NCBI GenBank assembly: GCA_000471925.1
Contig: CP006668.1
Coordinates: forward strand, 248,001-312,000
Reading direction: 5' to 3'
Source: Ralstonia pickettii DTP0602
GTDB taxonomy: Bacteria > Pseudomonadota > Gammaproteobacteria > Burkholderiales > Burkholderiaceae
DNA length: 64,000 nt
The position numbers were made by a program, and so were the translations under genes. This document shows positions 36,265 to 45,182 of this stretch, one piece after another. A model generated the notes under the pieces. That model had not been told where the DNA came from, ran no database searches, and saw only the letters and a program-made list of their open reading frames with translations. Within the stretch, counting starts at the first letter, position 1, and each line of letters starts with the position of its first letter.

Positions 36265-36669
36265 CTACTTCACCGGCGTCAGGATCGGTGCGCCCTTGTT
36301 CTTGATCAGGAACACGACAAACTTTGCCGGCTGCGTCTTGCTGGCATTGCGCCCGACGGTGTGGATATCGTTGGGGCCTTCGTGGAAGGTATCGCCCGGT
36401 TTGAGCGTCACTTCCTTTCCGCCCTTGAGGCCCATGATGATGCTGCCCTCGAGCACATAGACCAGGGCGTGCGCGTCATGGCGATGCACGGGATCGGCAG
36501 CGCCCGGCGCGTACTCCACGACGATCATCTCGGCTTCCTTCCCCGGATACTCGGGCAACGGCTCCGTGCGCAGCTGCTTGACACTCACATCCGGTGAGGC
36601 GACTGCCGGCGGTGCAACCATCAGGCACGACACGATCAGGGTTGCTGCAATGGAAACGACCGTCTTCAT
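36265..36669 (-). CDS. Secreted cupin-domain protein
   Basis: 134-aa protein with a signal peptide (LIVSCLMVAPPAVASP) and a single cupin: motif 1 DPVHRHDAHALVYVLEGSI (metal-binding His residues) and motif 2 KPGDTFHEGPNDIHTVG. It could be a metal-dependent dioxygenase, isomerase or binding protein in the periplasm. It starts 4 nt after the stop of the AhpD-like gene, so the two are probably co-translated. Confidence 0.87.
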   Translation of the reverse strand: MKTVVSIAATLIVSCLMVAPPAVASPDVSVKQLRTEPLPEYPGKEAEMIVVEYAPGAADPVHRHDAHALVYVLEGSIIMGLKGGKEVTLKPGDTFHEGPNDIHTVGRNASKTQPAKFVVFLIKNKGAPILTPVK

Positions 36670-36673
36670 GGCA

Positions 36674-37153
36674 TCACTCCAGATTGGCCTTGTCGAGCCC
36701 GAACATCTTGTCCAAGGAACCAGGCACCGTGCGGAACGCCACGTTCAGGCGGTTCCAGGTATTGATCGCCCCCACGAGGAACGTGAGATCCGACAGCTCC
36801 TTCTCGCTGTACTGGGTGCGCACGCGCTCATAGATGTCGTCGGGCACGCCATGGCCGGGAAGGTTGGTCAGCACCTCGGTCCAGGCCAGCGCGGCGCGTT
36901 CGCGCGGCGAGAACAGCGTCGACTCGCGCCAGATCGCCACGTGGTGCAGGCGCAATTCGCGCTCGCCGTGGATCTTTGCCGTCTTGATATGCATGTCGAC
37001 GCAGAACGCGCAGCCGTTGAGCTGCGATGCGCGAATCTCGACGAGTTCGCGAATGGGCTCCTCAATGGTGGTCTTCTGGAACAGCCCGCCGAACTCTACG
37101 AGCTTCTTGACCAGTTCCGGGGATTGCTGAAAGTAGTTTACGCGTTGCGTCAT
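36674..37153 (-). CDS. AhpD/carboxymuconolactone-decarboxylase-family protein
   Basis: 159-aa helical protein with the CxxC motif in NGCAFCVDMHIKTA, the thiol pair plus His typical of AhpD-like alkylhydroperoxidases. ERAALAWTEVLTNL and DLTFLVGAINTWNRL are also characteristic. It likely handles peroxides or acts as a disulfide reductase. The ATG at 37153 has AGGAG upstream; the longer open frame has no family support. Confidence 0.9.
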   Translation of the reverse strand: MTQRVNYFQQSPELVKKLVEFGGLFQKTTIEEPIRELVEIRASQLNGCAFCVDMHIKTAKIHGERELRLHHVAIWRESTLFSPRERAALAWTEVLTNLPGHGVPDDIYERVRTQYSEKELSDLTFLVGAINTWNRLNVAFRTVPGSLDKMFGLDKANLE

Positions 37154-37339
37154 GACATCTCCTGATGGGCTGATCGGGGTGGTGTTCACCGAACCTGCGC
37201 TGCAGTGCTTGCCGCAGGAACGGCTTGGGGTGAATCCTAGACTTCGGTACGGCATGCCGGTAGTACCGCCAAGGTGCCCACGTTGTTGTCACGTCGGCAC
37301 CAATCGCCGCGTCATGCATCGCCGTGGCTGGGCACCGGA

Positions 37340-38092
37340 CTATTTTTGTTGCGATTGACTCAGCCATGCCTCGAAGCCGATGCGCCCGAGGCGCGCCTTG
37401 CCTTCCGGTACGAGCGTATTCTCCTGAAGCTCGGCACCGAAGTAGCGCGTAGAAGGATCGGCCGCTACGGTCCGGGAGTCGCCAATCGCCTTGAGATAAC
37501 GTTGAACGAGGGCGCTCATCTGGAATTTCTCCGGCCCGGCGATCTCGACGATGCCGTTGACCGGATCGGCAACCGCGCTGTCGGCCACGGCGTGCGCGAC
37601 GTCATCCGAAGCGATCGGCTGGATCATTGCGGGAGAGAGTCGTACGGTGTCGCCTTCCGCAGCGGATTGCGTGATGCCGCCGAGAAATTCCATGAACTGC
37701 GTCGAGCGGACGATCGTATAGGGAATGCCGGCATTCCGGATCAGCGCCTCCTGGGCAATCTTGGCGCGGAAGTAGCCGCTCTGCGAGAGCTTGTCGGTGC
37801 CGACAACGGACAACGCGACATGGTGGGAGACGCCCGCCTCCTTCTCGGCTGCCGCCAGGTTGCGGCCCGACGTCTCGAAGAAGTTCAGGACGGCGTTGTC
37901 TTCAAACGAAGGGGAGTTCGCGACATCCACCACGACCTGCGCGCCGGCCAGCGCTCCCGCCAGGCCTTCGCCCGTCAACGCGTTGACGCCGGTTTGCGGT
38001 GCGGCGGCGACCACGTCATGGCCCTGTGCGGCGAGTCGCGCCACAACCTTCTTGCCGATCAGACCGGTACCGCCAATGACAACAATCTTCAT
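37340..38092 (-). CDS. NmrA-like atypical SDR NAD(P)-binding protein
   Basis: 250-aa Rossmann protein with the nucleotide motif VVIGGTGLIGKKV at the N-terminus and the NmrA/atypical SDR layout (HHVALSVVGTDKL, GYFRAKIAQEALI, YTIVRSTQFMEFLGG). Such proteins are NAD(P)H-dependent reductases or redox sensors. The ATG at 38092 gives the canonical N-terminus. It lies between the regulator gene and the AhpD-cupin pair on the same strand. Confidence 0.9.
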   Translation of the reverse strand: MKIVVIGGTGLIGKKVVARLAAQGHDVVAAAPQTGVNALTGEGLAGALAGAQVVVDVANSPSFEDNAVLNFFETSGRNLAAAEKEAGVSHHVALSVVGTDKLSQSGYFRAKIAQEALIRNAGIPYTIVRSTQFMEFLGGITQSAAEGDTVRLSPAMIQPIASDDVAHAVADSAVADPVNGIVEIAGPEKFQMSALVQRYLKAIGDSRTVAADPSTRYFGAELQENTLVPEGKARLGRIGFEAWLSQSQQK

Positions 38093-38282
38093 GATGCCTC
38101 TCCAGGTGGAAGGTGGAAGAATCCACGAGACCATGGTAGGTAAAGTGGTGTCCCCGCGCCAGATCGACTCGGAACGCACGGTGTTTCCTGTTTGGCATCA
38201 ATCCGGATGCGGGGCAGCTGCCTGCTTGTCGTCGATGGGGAGAATGCGAGTGGGTAAGGCTGTGTGGCGGGAAGCCGTGGAC

Positions 38283-39254
38283 CTAGCGATTCACCTTCAA
38301 CCGGTATTCGCTGGGAGAAAGCCCAAAGTGTCTTTGAAATGTCACCCGCATCCGCTCTTCGCTGCCAAAGCCGCACTCACGCGCGATCTGGTCGACCGGC
38401 CGGGTCTGGTCCTGCAACAATCGGCGGGCGGCTTCCACCCGGAAATGCTCGACGCCTTTGGCGGGCGTGCGCCCGGTCTTCTGCTTGTAGACCCGCGCAA
38501 AGTTCCGCGGGCTCATGCCTACGTGGTCCGCAAGCTGCTCGACGGAAAGCTCTTCCCTGGACAGGTTCTGGATGATCCAGAGATGCAGCGTCTCGAAGAC
38601 CGGCACCTGCCGGCTTTGCGTGATGAGGATCTCGCTGAGCTGGGGCTGCGCCCCGGGCCGCTTCATAAAGACCGCAAGTTCCTTCGCTGTACTCAGCGCA
38701 ACCTCGTGGCCATAGTCGGCCTCCACCATGGCAAGCGCGAGATCGATGCCAGTGGTGACGCCGGCCGAGGTCCAGAGATTCTCTTGCTGCACGAAGATGG
38801 CTTCTGGGTCCAGGTCTACCGTGGGAAACAGTGCGCGAAAATGGTCTTGCATCTGCCAATGGGTCGTAGCGCGCTTGCCGTCGAGCAATCCCGCGTAGGC
38901 CAGCAGGAATGCACCGCTGCATACCGAGGCGACGCGCCGGACTTCGCGGGGAACGGTGCGCAGCCACTCGATCAGCGACGCGGAGTTCTTCGCGACCTGG
39001 ATGATGTTCGCGGAGCCCGGGACAACGACCGTGTCGATGCTTCGCATGTCGAAGGATGCTATGGCCGCGGTCTGCAGCGTCGTCCCTTCCATCGCCGCGA
39101 CCGTGCCGCCAGACAGGCTGGCGGTATGACAGCGGTAGCCGGGCATGCCTCGCTCCCGCGCGTAGTTCGACGCAGCCCAGAACACCGTCTGGGGGCCAGC
39201 GAGATCGAGCAGGCTCACATCTGGATAGGCCACGAAGAGAATATTACGTGGCAT
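38283..39254 (-). CDS. GlxA-type AraC-family regulator (DJ-1/PfpI + HTH)
   Basis: 323-aa regulator. Residues 1-180 form a DJ-1/PfpI-like domain (DVSLLDLAGPQTVF, then SVCSGAFLLAYAGLLDGKRA with the nucleophile-elbow Cys). The C-terminal 100 residues are an AraC DNA-binding domain (VEQLADHVGMSPRNFARVYK and DQIARECGFGSEERMRVTF). It probably controls the SDR/AhpD/cupin/oxidoreductase genes downstream on the same strand; the inducer is unknown. Confidence 0.92.
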   Translation of the reverse strand: MPRNILFVAYPDVSLLDLAGPQTVFWAASNYARERGMPGYRCHTASLSGGTVAAMEGTTLQTAAIASFDMRSIDTVVVPGSANIIQVAKNSASLIEWLRTVPREVRRVASVCSGAFLLAYAGLLDGKRATTHWQMQDHFRALFPTVDLDPEAIFVQQENLWTSAGVTTGIDLALAMVEADYGHEVALSTAKELAVFMKRPGAQPQLSEILITQSRQVPVFETLHLWIIQNLSREELSVEQLADHVGMSPRNFARVYKQKTGRTPAKGVEHFRVEAARRLLQDQTRPVDQIARECGFGSEERMRVTFQRHFGLSPSEYRLKVNR

Positions 39255-40003
39255 GACTGGCCTCGGCACGGCGCGATGCCGCGCGATGGTCACCCCGCCG
39301 GGACCGGGCCGGCCGACGCGCACCATCGGTTCGGGCGCTCGCCGGACTGCGAGAGAGTATGGAAGACAATGAGGTCATGGATCGAATCCGGTGCTTCCGC
39401 GCATGATCAAGGCATGCGCCTGGCAAGCTGCATCGTGCTCTGCCGGAAGTCGCCGTCGCGACAGGGCGTAGGGAGTGAGTCTAGATACCCCCGATACAAG
39501 GGGTCAAGACGGCAGGGTGGGCGGCTGCGTTTCCATTTACGCACCAATCGCCGATCAGATCCGCGAGGGCGCGCAGAGCGGGGCTGGCAGTCTGGCAGAA
39601 AATTTGGGAACGCTGTCATTTACGACGCATGAGGGCGTTATTAACATCCAAGACTCGTCGGCAAGTGGGTGAGCGGTTGGGGCCGGCGTCAGTCAATTGC
39701 GAGATGCCAGGCACGCATTTTGCCGAAGTGGCTCTCGGCAGGCCGGCCTGTGAGCACGAACCCCCTTTCGTCTGACTCAACGTGACAGCTGCGCAACCAA
39801 CAGGCATTCGGCCTGGCCCCGGTAAACACCATGGCTGCGAATGTCGATGTTGATCCTGCACTGCAGCGCAGCAGCCTCGTCTCCGAAGCTCATTCACCCA
39901 CAAGGAGACGCCCGTAGTAGTCAGGAGGGCGCGCGACGGCCTGTGCTGCGTACGCAGCGGAGGAAACCCGGTCGAACATCGGAAATCTGTGGGAACACCA
40001 GAA
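39255..40003. other. Intergenic stretch between two regulator genes
   Basis: About 750 bp separating the divergent GlxA-like and LysR genes. Open frames are short and inconsistent with coding; I see no RNA gene or long repeat. It should hold both promoters. Confidence 0.5.
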
Positions 40004-41026
40004 ATGGATCAATCGGACACATCGGAGAATGGCTTCCGTCTCACCTTGCCGAATCGCGCTGATGCGTTGTCTACGAGCTTTGCAGCAAGCTATGCAGGGA
40101 TCATGGCGTTCATGGCCGTTGCCAGCGAGCGCAGCTTCGCCAAGGCCGGCGAGCGCCTTGGCATCGGCCGTTCGGCGGTGAGCAGGAATGTCCAGAAGCT
40201 CGAAGCGCAGCTGAGTACCCGGCTGCTGCTGCGCACTACGCGCACCACGCAACTGACCCGCGAAGGTGAACGCTTCTTCGAGAACTGCCACCAGGGTGTC
40301 ACGCATCTGGTGGAGGCCATGAACGACATGCTCGAGCTTCGCCAGGGCCCGCCACGCGGCCTGGTCCGCATCAGCGCGACGGTAGGCTTCGGCAGGAAGG
40401 TCGTTGCGCCTTTGCTGGCAAAGTTCGTGGAAGCCTACCCCGACATCGACGTCGATCTGCTGCTCGACGACCGGCTGACTGACTTTACTACCGAGCAGAT
40501 CGACGTCGCGTTCCGCAATGGCCGCATCGAGGATTCCAGCATCATTGCCAAGCAGCTGATTCCGATGCAAATGGCACTTTGCGCTGCCCCGTCCTATGTG
40601 GAAGCGCATGGCCTGCCGCAAACGCTGGAGGACCTGAGCCTGCATGAGTGCATCAACTTCCGCATTCCGAACGGCCGGGTATTCGAATGGGAGTTCAAGG
40701 TCGACGGTCAGGTACGGAAATACCATCCGAAGGCCCGGCTCGCGTTCAACGACTCGGACCTGGTCTTGCGGGCGGTGCTGCAGGGACGGGGCATCGCGCA
40801 GATGCCCGGCTATCAGATCTGCGACCACATCGCGGCCGATGAGCTTGTTGTGGCTCTGGCGAAGCATGCCCCAGACGATCGCGGGCACTACATCTGCTAC
40901 CTGAGCCGGCAACACCTGCCGACCCGCATTCGCGTCTTCATTGACTTCATGACGGAGGAGATCCGCACCCTCGATTTGCAGTGTCTGAGCGACTTCCAGG
41001 ACAAAAAGGGAACTGACAGCGCTTGA
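40004..41026 (+). CDS. LysR-family transcriptional regulator
   Basis: 340-aa regulator with a 25-30 residue N-terminal extension before the winged helix (GIMAFMAVASERSFAKAGER, then SAVSRNVQKLEAQLSTRLL). The effector domain has ADRL-type strands (IDVDLLLDDRLTDF) and ends with TRIRVFIDFM. I chose the ATG at 40004; a GTG at 39989 is an alternative. It converges on the Ohr-like gene; its target is not evident. Confidence 0.9.
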   Translation: MDQSDTSENGFRLTLPNRADALSTSFAASYAGIMAFMAVASERSFAKAGERLGIGRSAVSRNVQKLEAQLSTRLLLRTTRTTQLTREGERFFENCHQGVTHLVEAMNDMLELRQGPPRGLVRISATVGFGRKVVAPLLAKFVEAYPDIDVDLLLDDRLTDFTTEQIDVAFRNGRIEDSSIIAKQLIPMQMALCAAPSYVEAHGLPQTLEDLSLHECINFRIPNGRVFEWEFKVDGQVRKYHPKARLAFNDSDLVLRAVLQGRGIAQMPGYQICDHIAADELVVALAKHAPDDRGHYICYLSRQHLPTRIRVFIDFMTEEIRTLDLQCLSDFQDKKGTDSA

Positions 41027-41064
41027 CCACTCCGATCCGCACGTTCTCGCCAAAGTAGCCTTCC

Positions 41065-41568
41065 CTAGTCGACAACAGCCACGATATTGACAGTCCCTTG
41101 CCTGGCCATCTTCGCATACGGACATAGGCGCTCCGCATTTCGAACCAGCTCTTCTGCCACGTTTCGCTCAACGCCCGGCATCCGGACCCGGATATCGATG
41201 ATCAATGCGTAGCCTCCATCCATTGGATCACGGCCAAACGCAACCTCTGCCTCGACAGTGGTGTCGTTGATCTCCCTGTTGATACGCTTTCCGAGCAAAT
41301 TCAGCGCCCCGTGAAAGCAAGCCGCAAAGGCCGCGGCGAACAACTGCTCGGGATTGGTCCCGCTGCCAGGTCCTCCGAGTTCCGTGGGCAGGCGCAGATC
41401 CACATCGAGATTTCCGTCATCCGAACGGGCCACGCCAGACGCGCGGCCGTGTCCCGTCTGGCCGCCGGAAACGGTGACCGTCGTTGTGTACAAGGGCTCG
41501 AAATCCCGGCCCCGATACCTGTCGAGGAGGGAAACCGGCGGAGCTTGCAGCTTCTCGTTGTCCATCAT
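41065..41568 (-). CDS. Ohr/OsmC-family organic hydroperoxide peroxidase
   Basis: 167-aa thiol peroxidase. Active-site cysteines are in AAFAACFHGALNLL and in AERLCPYAK, the spacing and context of Ohr rather than OsmC. It reduces organic hydroperoxides using lipoylated proteins or thiols. It has about 25 extra N-terminal residues compared with typical Ohr (around 140 aa). The start is at ATG 41568 or the adjacent 41565, with GAGG upstream. No ohrR is adjacent. Confidence 0.9.
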   Translation of the reverse strand: MMDNEKLQAPPVSLLDRYRGRDFEPLYTTTVTVSGGQTGHGRASGVARSDDGNLDVDLRLPTELGGPGSGTNPEQLFAAAFAACFHGALNLLGKRINREINDTTVEAEVAFGRDPMDGGYALIIDIRVRMPGVERNVAEELVRNAERLCPYAKMARQGTVNIVAVVD

Positions 41569-41891
41569 GCACCTCGAACGTTGAGGAGACTTCGGGATAA
41601 CCCAAGTTAATATTAGGCCACTGCGGATCGTGGCGGTAGCGCCGGGGAAGGACTCAGGGTGTTTCCGGTTTTGCACCAATCCAGAAGGCGGATGAAGCTG
41701 GAGTATCCATGACGCTCGGAGGTGTGGATTCACGACTGGCGATGGCCGTGCGCATTGTTGTCGCGACGGAAACGGCGAGTGGTCGGATGCATATCTACTC
41801 CGCCAGGGACCCGGGACCTACTATGCCGACAAGCAACGCAGCTCGACCGAATGAGTTGACGAGTCGTTGAGTCCGTTATGGGAGAGCAATC

Positions 41892-41993
41892 ATGTTTCGT
41901 CTCGGACCTCTGTTCTGGTTAGCAAGCTGGATCATGCTGGTAGCGGCCAATGTCGGGCTTGCCATGGCAGCCGCGCTCAGCGGCTTGATCTGA
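41892..41993 (+). CDS. Possible 33-residue membrane peptide
   Basis: Small frame MFRLGPLFWLASWIM... that is almost entirely hydrophobic and fits one transmembrane helix. The ATG is preceded by GGGAGAG at 8 nt. Its codon use looks normal and it ends in TGA. Such short frames arise by chance, so the call depends on the ribosome site and the clear helix. It lies in a 670-bp gap between ohr and the LRAT gene. Confidence 0.4.
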   Translation: MFRLGPLFWLASWIMLVAANVGLAMAAALSGLI

Positions 41994-42240
41994 AATCCAA
42001 TATCCGCCCCCAAATCGCGATCCATTTTTGCCAGCGAATCCGTGCCTGACTGTCATTTAGTCGGCGCCGGCGGGTGAACGTAAGCCAACCGTGATGCAGT
42101 GAGCACTTTTCCTGGGAGGAACCTCCTCGGAGGCACTCGTTTTGCCTTCAGACAGGGGGAAGGATCATTTCCGCGCCGATGGGTTTATCCATGAGGTTCA
42201 CCAGCGGTACTTACATCGCTTTTAAGAATAGTGGCACGCC

Positions 42241-42792
42241 ATGGAAACTCTGTTTATTGATTGGCACACGACTTCGCCAGAGTTGGACAGCACGGAACGT
42301 ACGATCGAAGCTGGTGCCCATCTTATTAGCGAGCGGGATGGCTACACCCACCACGGCATTTATGTGGGAGATGGGCAGGTCATTCACTACGGGGGCTTTG
42401 ATCATTCGGCAAAACGGCGCCCCATAGAATACATAGCGTTGCGCGCCTTCGCGGCAGGAAGGGTTATAAAAATCAAGTCCGAGCCGGATGCCGTTTATGC
42501 CGGAATCGATGTGGTGGAGAGGGCGAAGGCCCGCCTTGGCGAAGACCAATATCAGTTCCTGACCAATAACTGCGAACACTTTTGCACATGGTGTGTGTCA
42601 GGTGTCGGGCGGAGCGAGCAGGTACGCCAGTGCTTATGGAATCCATGGGTAGGCATCAAGACGCTGTTAGCGCTCGCCAGGGCGAAAGTACATGCTTTCC
42701 GGGATCGCGCAAGGCGAGTTCGCCGGCATCGCCACGGCTTACCGCTGTTGGTGGCAGCGTTTTCAAGCGCTCCGCGAAGGCAACGGGCGTGA
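42241..42792 (+). CDS. LRAT/NC-domain (permuted NlpC/P60) protein
   Basis: 183-aa protein with the LRAT-type catalytic layout: GAHLISERDGYTHHGIYVGD (active-site His) and TNNCEHFCTWC (active-site Cys). Family members are thiol hydrolases or acyltransferases acting on lipids or peptides. After the domain (to about residue 125) comes a basic tail, RDRARRVRRHRHG, which may contact membrane or nucleic acid. No good ribosome site is seen before ATG 42241. The gene is clearly AT-richer than its neighbours, suggesting acquisition. Confidence 0.8.
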   Translation: METLFIDWHTTSPELDSTERTIEAGAHLISERDGYTHHGIYVGDGQVIHYGGFDHSAKRRPIEYIALRAFAAGRVIKIKSEPDAVYAGIDVVERAKARLGEDQYQFLTNNCEHFCTWCVSGVGRSEQVRQCLWNPWVGIKTLLALARAKVHAFRDRARRVRRHRHGLPLLVAAFSSAPRRQRA

Positions 42793-42796
42793 TCCC

Positions 42797-42831
42797 GCCC
42801 GCCGGTAATCAATGCAACGTTTCCGGCGGGC
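42797..42831. terminator. Hairpin between LRAT gene and TDO-like gene
   Basis: GCCCGCCGG and CCGGCGGGC form a 9-bp stem with a 17-nt loop in the convergent gap. No T-run follows; it could help end transcription in either direction. Confidence 0.45.
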
Positions 42832-42847
42832 TCCTTCATAGCCGTGA

Positions 42848-42882
42848 GAAGGCTGGCTTAGCAGGAATCAGCCTTCCTTTTT
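42848..42882 (+). terminator. Terminator for the plus strand, overlapping the 3' end of the TDO-like gene
   Basis: GAAGGCTG and CAGCCTTC form an 8-bp stem with a 13-nt loop, followed by C and five T. It would end the LRAT transcript. Confidence 0.7.
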
Positions 42883-43761
42883 GATATGGTGCGGGCAGCC
42901 TGCGGGCGGTTCGCCGATGAACCCCCTGGCCGACCACAACTCGGGAAACGGGAGTTCGTCCAGCGTTGGCTTCAGCCAGGCAATGCCTTCGGTGCCAAAG
43001 TAGGCAGGTCGGGCGCCGAAGGTACGGCGAGTGGCCATCAGATGACGGAACTTCCAGGTCGTAAAGGCTTCGGCGATATCCGCCAGCGTTTCGCCGAGTT
43101 GGACCAACCCGGCATTGCCTGCCTGGTCGGCGTAGATGGTTCGCCATACCTGTTCGACTTCCTCTTGCGGCACGTATGGCTCGCTCAGGCTTCGGGTCAG
43201 CAACGTCTCCGGAAGCTTCATGCCTGCGCGGGACAAGTACGCCAGCACGTCGTCGTAAAGACTCGGCTCGGACAATGCATTGTTCAGCAGGGCCCGGCGC
43301 TCCGGCTGGGGGACAAAGTGCTGGAGATGCTCGGCCTGCTTGATCCCCAGCAAGTACACCATGTGCCGGTATGTCCAGCCCTGGAGCGCCGTGTCCTGGC
43401 CATGCCGGGCGCCGACACGCGACAGGATGGAAAGCAGATCGGTTGGCGTCATCCAGGCGATCGAGCGCCATGTGGCATTGAGCGGTTCATGGTGGGCAAC
43501 GACACGCAGCAGCGCGCGCTGCGCTTCGATGAGATTGTTCGCGCGCAAGTGGGCCTGCGCCGCCTGGATCTCCCGGATGATCAGCATCCAGCAGAGTTCA
43601 GAGATCTGGGCGACGACGATGAATCCATACTCGCCGGGATGGTCGCTGACCGGGCGCTGCAGTGTGTGCAGCGCTTCGGTCTGCAGCCAGGAACTGTACG
43701 GCGTGTGTCCGGTCGCGCTTTCGATGGACGGGTCGTTTGCTGTCGCTTGTGCTTGTTGCAT
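42868..43761 (-). CDS. Tryptophan 2,3-dioxygenase-superfamily heme protein, divergent
   Basis: About 297-aa TDO-like protein. The proximal heme His is kept in WKFRHLMATRRTFG (about H241, close to H240 of the Xanthomonas enzyme) and ISELCWMLIIREI matches the N-terminal helix. Two features depart from true TDO. The distal-pocket His of the usual HQ..ELW motif is Ala (AQISEL, about residue 51), and the substrate loop GTGGSSG/GTGGTAG reads AYFGTEG. The substrate may therefore not be tryptophan. It is preceded by GGAGGAG, follows the amidase gene by 29 nt and is probably co-transcribed with it. Confidence 0.8.
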   Translation of the reverse strand: MQQAQATANDPSIESATGHTPYSSWLQTEALHTLQRPVSDHPGEYGFIVVAQISELCWMLIIREIQAAQAHLRANNLIEAQRALLRVVAHHEPLNATWRSIAWMTPTDLLSILSRVGARHGQDTALQGWTYRHMVYLLGIKQAEHLQHFVPQPERRALLNNALSEPSLYDDVLAYLSRAGMKLPETLLTRSLSEPYVPQEEVEQVWRTIYADQAGNAGLVQLGETLADIAEAFTTWKFRHLMATRRTFGARPAYFGTEGIAWLKPTLDELPFPELWSARGFIGEPPAGCPHHIKKEG

Positions 43762-43790
43762 GTTGTACTCCTCCGGGTTGGCAATGCTCT

Positions 43791-45182
43791 TCAGGCGTTG
43801 TTGGTGACGGAACTGGCATCGGGCTGGAGCATGCGCTCCATTTCCAGGGCGATTTTCAAAAGCGCGCCGTCGTCACCGGGGTGGGCAACGATCTGCATGG
43901 CCGCGGGCAGCATGCCCCTGGTGGAGAACAAGGGGATGGAGATGGCAGGAAAGCCCGCGATATTGAACGGCGAGGTATAGCTCATCAGTGCCTGGCGGAC
44001 CGTACCGGACCACCCGTCGATGGCAATGTCGCTGGCGTCCAGCGCCGGTGCCAGGCACGGGCAGGTGGGCAACACCAGGTAGTCCAGCGTTGCCATCCTC
44101 GCCTCGAGCCGGCGTCTCAGCCCGTGCCGCGTTTGCTGGGCGCCGGCATAGTCCCGCACCACCATGCCCTTTGCCAGGTCCAGGCGCTGCCGGGTCTCCT
44201 GGCTGTAGTGTCCGGCAATGCGGGCCTCGTCGTTTCGCCTGAAGTGTTCGATGCTGCCTTCGGTCAGGACGATGGATGCGAACGCGTCGTAGACACCATC
44301 AAACAGGTCCGCCGAGTCTACGGACTCGCACGCGAATATCTTCCGGAGTGTCTCGATGGCATTGGCGAATGCCGCGGAAACCGCCGGTTCGGCCGGCACC
44401 GGCGGAATGCCCTCCATGACGCCGAGCCGCGCTGACAGCCAGACGTCGCTTTCGGGAATGGCAATGTCGAAGGCCTCGGCAAGCACCGTGATGTCGTCGA
44501 CGCCCTGTCCGAGGATGCCCGGATGGTCCAGCGAGGGCGCCAGCGGAAAGATGCCGCGCGTGGAAAGTGTGCCCAGTGTCGGCTTGAAGCCCGCGACCCC
44601 GCAAAGGGCGGCGGGAATCCGCACCGAGCCGCCGGTATCGGTGCCAAGCCCTGCCGCAACCACGCCGGCGGCGATGGCCGCGGCGGCACCGCCGCTGGAT
44701 CCGCCCGGAATCAGTCGCTTGTCCAGGGGATTCAGGGTGTCTCCGAAGGCGACACTGGAAGTTGTTACCCCCCAGGCGAACTCATGGGTCGTGGTCTTGC
44801 CGATAATGATCGCGCCCTTGTCCACGAGCGCCTTGACAACGTCGGCGTCGGCGTTCGGAACGTGACCCATGTAGGCCAGGGAGCCGTAGCGTGTCTCGAT
44901 GCCTCTGGTATCGATCAGGTCCTTGACCGCTACCGGCAGGCCTTCCAACGGCCTCGGCCGGCCTGCCGCGTAGCGCCTGTCGCTTTCCGCGGCAGCCTTG
45001 AGGGCGCGGTCCCAGTCAATGACCGAGAAGGCATTGAAATCCTTCTTGCTGGCTTCGGCCCGGGCAAGCGCCAGTTCCGTCAGTGCATAGGCCGTCGTAC
45101 GTCCCCTGCCAAGGTTCGCGAGCGTCTCGCGAAGCCCCACGGCTGGCGCCGATGCGCTGGACGGTCCGTAGTCTTTTTCCAT
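43791..45182 (-). CDS. Amidase-signature family hydrolase
   Basis: 463-aa Ser-cisSer-Lys amidase: catalytic Lys in PVAVKDLID, the glycine-rich GGSSGGAAAAIAAG with the cis-Ser, and the nucleophile region GTDTGGSVRIPAALCG. It hydrolyses amides; in a nitrophenol/aminohydroquinone pathway it could release ammonia from an amide-type ring-cleavage product. The ATG at 45182 overlaps the stop of the upstream dehydrogenase (TGATG), so the two are translated together. GGAGAG supports this start over the upstream GTGs. Confidence 0.92.
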   Translation of the reverse strand: MEKDYGPSSASAPAVGLRETLANLGRGRTTAYALTELALARAEASKKDFNAFSVIDWDRALKAAAESDRRYAAGRPRPLEGLPVAVKDLIDTRGIETRYGSLAYMGHVPNADADVVKALVDKGAIIIGKTTTHEFAWGVTTSSVAFGDTLNPLDKRLIPGGSSGGAAAAIAAGVVAAGLGTDTGGSVRIPAALCGVAGFKPTLGTLSTRGIFPLAPSLDHPGILGQGVDDITVLAEAFDIAIPESDVWLSARLGVMEGIPPVPAEPAVSAAFANAIETLRKIFACESVDSADLFDGVYDAFASIVLTEGSIEHFRRNDEARIAGHYSQETRQRLDLAKGMVVRDYAGAQQTRHGLRRRLEARMATLDYLVLPTCPCLAPALDASDIAIDGWSGTVRQALMSYTSPFNIAGFPAISIPLFSTRGMLPAAMQIVAHPGDDGALLKIALEMERMLQPDASSVTNNA

